From an uncultured Lachnospiraceae bacterium (GTDB lineage: Bacteria; Bacillota; Clostridia; Lachnospirales; Lachnospiraceae), in contig CAUCWU010000033.1 of assembly GCA_958446555.1 (NCBI GenBank), positions 1 through 12,210 of the forward strand: a DNA stretch of 12,210 nucleotides, written 5' to 3'. The position numbers were made by a program, and so were the translations under genes. The notes beneath the pieces were generated by a model that saw only the letters and a program-made list of their open reading frames with translations, had not been told where the DNA came from and ran no database searches. Shown in pieces: positions 7,582 through 12,210 of this stretch (its first letter is position 1; every line of letters starts with the position of its first letter).

Positions 7582-7620
7582 TCGAGAAAGTCTTTCAGAC
7601 AAGTCGAGAAAAGTCTTTCA
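7582..7620. repeat. Pair of direct repeats upstream of the acyltransferase
   Basis: TCGAGAAAGTCTTTCA (7582-7597) recurs as TCGAGAAAAGTCTTTCA (7604-7620), a 22-base period, about two helical turns. Each copy carries a small GAAAG/CTTTC inverted repeat. Placed between the second kinase and the acyltransferase start, it may be a regulator binding site; inferred from spacing only. Confidence 0.6.
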
Positions 7621-7638
7621 AATCTCTTTCATATATAT

Positions 7639-7661
7639 GGGGTCAGGCATGAACTGGCCCC
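7639..7661 (-). terminator. Hairpin after the second kinase; weak terminator or REP-like element
   Basis: GGGGTCA (7639-7645) pairs with TGGCCCC (7655-7661), seven pairs with one G-T, around a 9-base loop. It begins six bases past the kinase stop on the minus strand. There is no T-run, only alternating AT, so termination would be weak and read-through into the acyltransferase is possible. Confidence 0.5.
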
Positions 7662-7666
7662 AAAAT

Positions 7667-9235
7667 CTAATTACTCTCGTATTTTGACATTGGCAGCTGT
7701 ACAACAGCAATAAAATTATCATCCTCAATTTGAATCTGAAACTGTCCGTGACAGCTTTCCGTATAAGTTTTCGCAATTGCAAGGCCAAGACCGCTTCCCT
7801 CACCAGTTCTGGCCTTTTCTCCGCGCACGAAACGCTCAGTGATCTCATCTGGGTCAAAATCAAGTGGAACACGAGAAATATTTTTAATGCGAACCTCAGC
7901 AAACTGGTTCATAACACTTAAATGAATGAAAATTCGCGTATTGGGGCAGGCGTATTTCAGTGCATTTTCAAATAAATTTTGAAAAACGCGGTGCATATGG
8001 AGGCCATCGCATAAGACAAGTACACCGGTCTGAGGATAGTCTTTTTTTAGTTGAAAACCGGATGCGCTAAGTTCATCATCCATCTCACCAAGTGTCTGCT
8101 CAAGAAGTCGCCCAATATCAATTGTCTCTTCCTTCATCGGAAGGTGTCCATTAGAAGCCTTAGAAAGCTCAAAAATTTCTTCAACCATATCGAGTAGATA
8201 GCAGCTTTTGTGTTGGAGTTTATCCACAATCGGTATTGCGGATGGAGAAAGCTCCTGTCTTGTAAGTTGTTCTGTGTAACCAATAATAGAAGTCAGCGGT
8301 GTTTTCAGATCATGAGAGAGATTCGTGATCAGATCGACCTTCAACTTTTCCTGCTCTAATGTCGTCTTGATACTTTTTTGAACAAGCGCATCCATGTCAG
8401 AGGCGATAGAATGCGAGCCGGACAGGAAAAATAACAGTATGACAGTAAAAATACAAAGAGCAAAAATTGTGGCAAACAAAACAAGCTTTTCCTGTGACAA
8501 AATTCCAGAAAAATAAATAAATGTGATTCGGATCAAAGCAAAAACAAAAGCGGCTGAAAGTAACGCTGCCGTGAGAATCACAAAAAGTAATTGAATTGGC
8601 AAACTTTTTACAGAAATTTTTTTGAAAAACCATTCGCCAAATAAACTTGCATGAAGACCATGATTTTTCCAACTCCACAAAAGGCAAAGAAAGCTAACCG
8701 CAGATAGAAAACCAAATACAAAACAAAGAAGCAAAAAAGCCCAGTTTAGTTTGCCGAAGTTTTGATAAAAGCGAACGGTCAAGCTATCGCCTAGAAATTG
8801 AAACAGACTGAAGAATAAAAATAATAAAAAGACTTCTTGCGGCAGTTTGGGATGAAAGCAGTCAAAAAAGAATCCACCTAAAATGCAAAAAATAAAACCA
8901 ATCACAACCAAATAGAGTAAATAATACGAATAGCCACTGTAGCCTGAATAAGATGCATATATAAAAACTTGAGAATTACCAGGGGCAGCTGTCGTTTCAG
9001 GCAAAACGGTATAGAAACTTGTCATATCAATATTGGAATCAGTAGCAGACATTGTGTATGCCTCAGTTGTCGACGGAACAATCGCAAATGGATTTTCTTC
9101 ATTAATAATATGACGCGTAAAATATCCACTTAACGAGTCTACCGAATACGCACGGATTGCAAGAAAGAAAAGAAAAGCCGATAAAAAAATCCATAAAACA
9201 CAGGTAAGTTTGTTATTTTTCAATTTTGTAACCAA
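7667..9235 (-). CDS. Membrane sensor histidine kinase with extracytoplasmic domain
   Basis: A 522-residue HisKA/HATPase_c kinase. Membrane segment 11-29 leads into an external stretch (about 30-102) rich in Thr and Ser and ending in a Tyr-Ser-Gly repeat (YASYSGYSGYSYY). Five more membrane segments follow (about 103-125, 135-151, 164-187, 212-237, 250-272). The H-box is DLITNLSHDLKTPLTSIIGY with phospho-His308; the N-box is FQNLFENALKYA; the G2-type motif is GEGSGLGLAIAK (478-489). As in the first kinase, the G1 box is IKNISR rather than DxGxG. The start is TTG 9235, overlapping the regulator's 3' end by 23 bases, with AAGGTGG nine bases upstream; no ATG fits, so translation is probably coupled. 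It phosphorylates the regulator encoded just before it. External ligand unknown. Confidence 0.93.
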   Translation of the reverse strand: MVTKLKNNKLTCVLWIFLSAFLFFLAIRAYSVDSLSGYFTRHIINEENPFAIVPSTTEAYTMSATDSNIDMTSFYTVLPETTAAPGNSQVFIYASYSGYSGYSYYLLYLVVIGFIFCILGGFFFDCFHPKLPQEVFLLFLFFSLFQFLGDSLTVRFYQNFGKLNWAFLLLCFVFGFLSAVSFLCLLWSWKNHGLHASLFGEWFFKKISVKSLPIQLLFVILTAALLSAAFVFALIRITFIYFSGILSQEKLVLFATIFALCIFTVILLFFLSGSHSIASDMDALVQKSIKTTLEQEKLKVDLITNLSHDLKTPLTSIIGYTEQLTRQELSPSAIPIVDKLQHKSCYLLDMVEEIFELSKASNGHLPMKEETIDIGRLLEQTLGEMDDELSASGFQLKKDYPQTGVLVLCDGLHMHRVFQNLFENALKYACPNTRIFIHLSVMNQFAEVRIKNISRVPLDFDPDEITERFVRGEKARTGEGSGLGLAIAKTYTESCHGQFQIQIEDDNFIAVVQLPMSKYESN

Positions 9236-9926
9236 TTCCCCACACCACCTTTAGATATTCTGGCTTTTTCGGATTGAGTTCAATCTTTTTTCGAAGCCGA
9301 TTGATATGTATCATGACTGTATTTTCTACTGAATAGCTGTCCTGATTCCAGACACGCTCGTAGATTTCCTCTGCTGGAAAAATCCGTCCTGGTCTAGAAA
9401 GTAACAGCGATAGAATCTTATATTCGGTCGCTGTCAAGCGTACTTCCTCGCCTCGCACATATAGCTTTTTTAATTCTGTATCAAGTGTCAGATCATGATA
9501 TTGCAAAAGACTGCCAGAATTGTCGGCGGCAGATCCAAGTGACAGATAGCGTCTCAAAAGAGAATGGACACGGGCAAGCAGTTCCTCTCGGAAAAATGGC
9601 TTGACCAGATAATCGTCGGCACGCATATTAAGACCGATAACGCGGTCACTGTTTTCGCCCTTGGCAGAGAGCATCAGAATCGGTGCATTGGTAAGCTCAC
9701 GGATTTTGGTTGCAGCTTGCAGTCCATTCATTTTTGGCATCATAATATCCAAAATGAGAAGCTGAATAGAATGCGTTTGTACAAGTGATACAGCCTCGCT
9801 TCCGTCCATCGCAGTAAGTGTTTGATAGCCGTCTTCTTTTAAAATTGTTTCGATAATTGATAAAATATCACGGTCATCGTCTGCAATCAAAATGACAGGC
9901 GATGCTGTGTTTGCTAGTTGATTCAA
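9213..9926 (-). CDS. OmpR/VanR-family response regulator
   Basis: An intact 237-residue regulator. Receiver domain: acid pocket IADDDRD (14-20), phosphoacceptor Asp60 in LLILDIMMPKMNG, Ser87 in MLSAKGE, Lys109 in LVKPF. The C-terminal winged helix runs from about residue 140 (TATEYKILSLLLSRPGRIF, then VMIHINRLRKKIE) to KVVWGIGYKIEK. The start is uncertain: TTG 9926 is preferred because GGAGG lies seven bases before it, but an in-frame GTG at 9941 is possible and would add five residues. The gene overlaps the downstream kinase by 23 bases and reads from a fair promoter at 9966-9995. It is the only undamaged regulator here, so it may serve both kinases. Likely targets are its own operon and the acyltransferase. 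Confidence 0.94.
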   Translation of the reverse strand: MNQLANTASPVILIADDDRDILSIIETILKEDGYQTLTAMDGSEAVSLVQTHSIQLLILDIMMPKMNGLQAATKIRELTNAPILMLSAKGENSDRVIGLNMRADDYLVKPFFREELLARVHSLLRRYLSLGSAADNSGSLLQYHDLTLDTELKKLYVRGEEVRLTATEYKILSLLLSRPGRIFPAEEIYERVWNQDSYSVENTVMIHINRLRKKIELNPKKPEYLKVVWGIGYKIEK

Positions 9927-9965
9927 AAAAGTTTCCTCCACTCGTTTTCTTCCAGTATTGTTTGT

Positions 9966-9995
9966 ATTGTAGCATAGATTTCCTAGCTAGTCCAA
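9966..9995 (-). promoter_or_regulatory. Promoter for the minus-strand two-component operon
   Basis: On the minus strand, -35 TTGGAC (9990-9995) and -10 TACAAT (9966-9971) are separated by 18 bases. This is close to the vegetative sigma consensus and lies about 40 bases before the regulator start. It is back-to-back with the deoB promoter. Confidence 0.65.
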
Positions 9996-10008
9996 TCCTT
10001 CAAAACAC

Positions 10009-10037
10009 TTTACATAAAATTGGCTTTTTGGTATACT
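10009..10037 (+). promoter_or_regulatory. Promoter for deoB
   Basis: -35 TTTACA (10009-10014), a 17-base spacer and -10 TATACT (10032-10037) form a near-consensus vegetative promoter. Transcription would begin near 10044, giving a leader of about 35 bases before ATG 10079. AGGAGGA (10064-10070) is the ribosome site, eight bases before the start. No operator palindrome for a nucleoside regulator was obvious. Confidence 0.8.
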
Positions 10038-10078
10038 AAAGGCCAGAGAATATTTGTTTTATCAGGAGGAATTTTTAT

Positions 10079-11272
10079 ATGAAATATCGTCGTATTTTTA
10101 CAATAGTTATTGATTCTTTTGGAATCGGAGCAATGGACAATGCAGCTGAGTATGGAGATGCAGGCTGTGATACATTTGGCCATATCGCAGACAAGGTTCC
10201 GGGAATCAAAATTCCAAATTTGATTCGTATGGGTCTGACCGAGCTTCATCCGGCACCAGTGTTAACCGGACCGCAGCCGTCAGATCGCATTGGAAAATAT
10301 GCAAGATTAAATGAGGCCAGCAACGGCAAGGATACGATGACTGGTCACTGGGAGATGATGGGGCTTGAGATTAAGACTCCGTTTCAGACATTCACCGATA
10401 CCGGTTTTCCGAAGGAATTGATTGACGAGTTAGAGAAGAGAACTGGACATCGCGTGATTGGAAATAAGGCAGCGAGTGGAACTGAGATTTTGGATGAACT
10501 GGCAGAGGAAGAGATAAAGACTGGTGCAATGATCGTGTACACCTCATCAGACTCTGTTCTTCAGATCTGTGGAAATGAGGAGACATTTGGTCTGGATGAA
10601 CTGTATCGCTGCTGCAAGATCGCAAGAGAGCTGACCATGAAGCCAGAGTGGAAGGTTGGTCGTGTTATTGCAAGACCATATCTTGGAAAGAAGAAGGGCG
10701 AGTTTAAGCGTACCTCAAACCGCCATGACTATGCATTAAAGCCATACGGAAAGACTACAATGGATGCATTAAAAGAGGCAGGCTTTGATGTCATCAGTAT
10801 CGGAAAAATTCGTGATATTTTTGATGGCGAGGGTATTACCGAGGCAGAGCGCTCCAAGAGCAGTGTACAGGGAATGGAGCAGACAATCGAATATCTGGAC
10901 AAAGACTTTACAGGACTTTGCTTTACCAATCTGGTTGACTTTGATGCACTTTGGGGACACAGAAGAAATCCGCAGGGCTACGCAGAGGAGCTGGAGCGCT
11001 TTGATGTACTGTTAGGTGAGTTTTTAGCGAAGATGAACAAGGATGATCTGGTAATCGTGACAGCAGACCATGGAAATGATCCGACCTTTAAGGGAACCGA
11101 TCATACCAAAGAGCGCGTTCCATTCCTTGCATATTCTCCGTCCATGAAGGAAAGTGGAAGAATTGAGGACCAAACTTGTTTTGCAGTGATCGGTGCATCC
11201 ATTGCCGATAACTTTGGTGTCAAAATGCCAGAGGGAACCATCGGAACATCAATCTTAGAGAAGCTTAACTAA
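10079..11272 (+). CDS. deoB: Phosphopentomutase DeoB
   Basis: A 397-residue enzyme that interconverts ribose or deoxyribose 1-phosphate and 5-phosphate, linking nucleoside salvage to the pentose phosphate pathway in the cytoplasm. It is an alkaline-phosphatase-superfamily, two-Mn enzyme, and all key residues are visible by comparison with the Bacillus cereus protein: Asp12 (VIDSFGIG), the phosphorylated Thr86 in GKDTMTGHWE, Asp288 and His293 in VDFDALWGHR, Asp329 and His330 in TADHGND, and His341 in TDHTKERVPF. Length is normal for the family. The start has an excellent AGGAGGA site. Usual deo-operon partners (nucleoside phosphorylase, deoC, cytidine deaminase) are absent from the window; an RNA helicase follows 35 bases downstream with no terminator between, so co-transcription is likely. 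Confidence 0.98.
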   Translation: MKYRRIFTIVIDSFGIGAMDNAAEYGDAGCDTFGHIADKVPGIKIPNLIRMGLTELHPAPVLTGPQPSDRIGKYARLNEASNGKDTMTGHWEMMGLEIKTPFQTFTDTGFPKELIDELEKRTGHRVIGNKAASGTEILDELAEEEIKTGAMIVYTSSDSVLQICGNEETFGLDELYRCCKIARELTMKPEWKVGRVIARPYLGKKKGEFKRTSNRHDYALKPYGKTTMDALKEAGFDVISIGKIRDIFDGEGITEAERSKSSVQGMEQTIEYLDKDFTGLCFTNLVDFDALWGHRRNPQGYAEELERFDVLLGEFLAKMNKDDLVIVTADHGNDPTFKGTDHTKERVPFLAYSPSMKESGRIEDQTCFAVIGASIADNFGVKMPEGTIGTSILEKLN

Positions 11273-11307
11273 TTGTACGCGAAGAAAAAAGAAGGAAAAG
11301 ATAACAC

Positions 11308-12210
11308 ATGGAAAATCAGTTTCGGCAGTACCCGCTTGAAGAGAACATTTTGGCGGCACTGGATGTGCTTGGCTATACACAGCCGACTGAAATTCAGGCA
11401 GCTGTCATACCAGCAGTGCTTGAAGGACGCGATATTATCGCAAAATCAAAGACGGGAAGCGGAAAGACAGCTGCATTTGCAGTTCCGATTTGCAATGCAA
11501 TTGACTGGGAAATAAATACTGCACAGGCACTTGTCTTAGAGCCGACGAGAGAGCTTGCTTTTCAGGTGAAGGATGAGCTATATGCAATTGGCCGCTTTAA
11601 AAGATTGAAAGTACCGGTACTTTACGGTGGCTTTCCGATGGAAAAGCAGATTCTGTCGCTAAAGCAAAAGACACATATCGTAGTGGGTACGCCGGGACGT
11701 GTGCTAGATCACTGCAACAGAAGCACACTTGATCTGTCGACTGTTCGCTATGTCGTGATCGACGAGGCTGATCTGATGCTTGATATGGGTTTTATTGAGG
11801 ATGTCAAAAATATTTTGAAGCATCTTGAATGCAAGCCAGTCTTTTTATTATTTTCTGCAACCATGGGAGAGCGACTTCAAGAGTTGGCGACAGAATTTAT
11901 GCAAGATCCGCTTGAGATTAAGATTGAAAATGACACGGAGACGGCAGATACGATTGAGCAGTTCGGCTATTTTGTTGATGAGGACGAGAAAAAGCTTCCA
12001 CTGTTTCTTGATATTTTGACGATGGAAAATCCAGACAATGCGATGATTTTCTGTGGAACAAGAGAGATGGTCGAGGTGCTGTATTATCGTCTGAAAAAGG
12101 AAGGAATCGCCTGTGGTATGCTGCACGGTATGATTGATCAGAAGGTGAGAACAAGGACTATCGAAGAGTTTCGCGCCCAAGGCTTTCGGATTCTGATTGC
12201 AACTGATGTC
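11308..12210 (+). CDS. dbpA: DEAD-box RNA helicase, YxiN/DbpA-like (cut by window end)
   Basis: The first 301 residues of an ATP-dependent RNA helicase; the frame is open at the window edge. All expected motifs up to that point are present: Q-motif YTQPTEIQ, Walker A SKTGSGKT (47-54), PTREL (79-83), TPGR (128-131), DEAD (152-155), SAT (183-185), AMIFCGTRE and the start of motif V (RILIATDV). The segment GRFKRLKV and the overall N-terminus closely resemble Bacillus YxiN, a DbpA-type helicase that acts on 23S rRNA hairpin 92 during 50S subunit assembly. The C-terminal RNA-binding domain that would confirm this lies outside the window, so dbpA is a family-level assignment. ATG 11308 follows an AAGGA site (11293-11297) at a rather long spacing of about ten bases. 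Probably co-transcribed with deoB. Confidence 0.93.
   Translation, partial: MENQFRQYPLEENILAALDVLGYTQPTEIQAAVIPAVLEGRDIIAKSKTGSGKTAAFAVPICNAIDWEINTAQALVLEPTRELAFQVKDELYAIGRFKRLKVPVLYGGFPMEKQILSLKQKTHIVVGTPGRVLDHCNRSTLDLSTVRYVVIDEADLMLDMGFIEDVKNILKHLECKPVFLLFSATMGERLQELATEFMQDPLEIKIENDTETADTIEQFGYFVDEDEKKLPLFLDILTMENPDNAMIFCGTREMVEVLYYRLKKEGIACGMLHGMIDQKVRTRTIEEFRAQGFRILIATDV

Noticed and set aside
11273..11515. Open frame directly after deoB
   Set aside because: Out of frame with the DEAD-box helicase that starts at 11308 and carries all the conserved motifs.

Overview
The window looks like chromosomal DNA of a low-to-moderate GC Firmicute, most likely a Lachnospiraceae-type gut Clostridium. 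This rests on protein style (an Mbeg1-like DUF2974 hydrolase, VanR/VanS-like two-component proteins, a YxiN/DbpA-like helicase), AGGAGG-type ribosome sites and T-rich hairpin terminators. The genus cannot be fixed from sequence alone.

Layout. (1) 1-462: decayed 3' end of a hybrid histidine kinase. A receiver domain breaks at its fourth beta strand and resumes out of frame in what looks like the matching strand of a second receiver. A strong terminator follows at 500-541. (2) 582-3811: a same-strand cluster of a lipase-like DUF2974 hydrolase, a MATE efflux pump and an unknown membrane protein, ending at a terminator (3818-3850). (3) 3995-6327: an OmpR-family response regulator interrupted by one in-frame TAA, followed by an intact multi-pass sensor kinase. 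(4) 6364-7470, minus strand: a membrane acyltransferase-3 enzyme. It carries one copy of a GC-rich palindromic repeat inside its coding sequence, in frame, and ends inside a second copy. (5) 7667-9926, minus strand: a second, intact response regulator/sensor kinase pair similar in design to the first. (6) 10079-12210, plus strand: phosphopentomutase (deoB) behind a near-consensus promoter, then a DEAD-box RNA helicase cut by the window end.

How the genes fit together. Two similar two-component systems face each other across one envelope-modifying acyltransferase, which suggests a cell-surface response locus. In the plus-strand system the regulator is broken, so its kinase is either an orphan or signals to the intact regulator from the minus strand. 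The most unusual feature is the mobile-looking palindromic repeat that has become part of a protein. Its two copies keep the pairing of a small hairpin although the bases differ. I saw no CRISPR array, tRNA, rRNA, transposase or complete prophage module, and no gene-free stretch longer than 300 bases.
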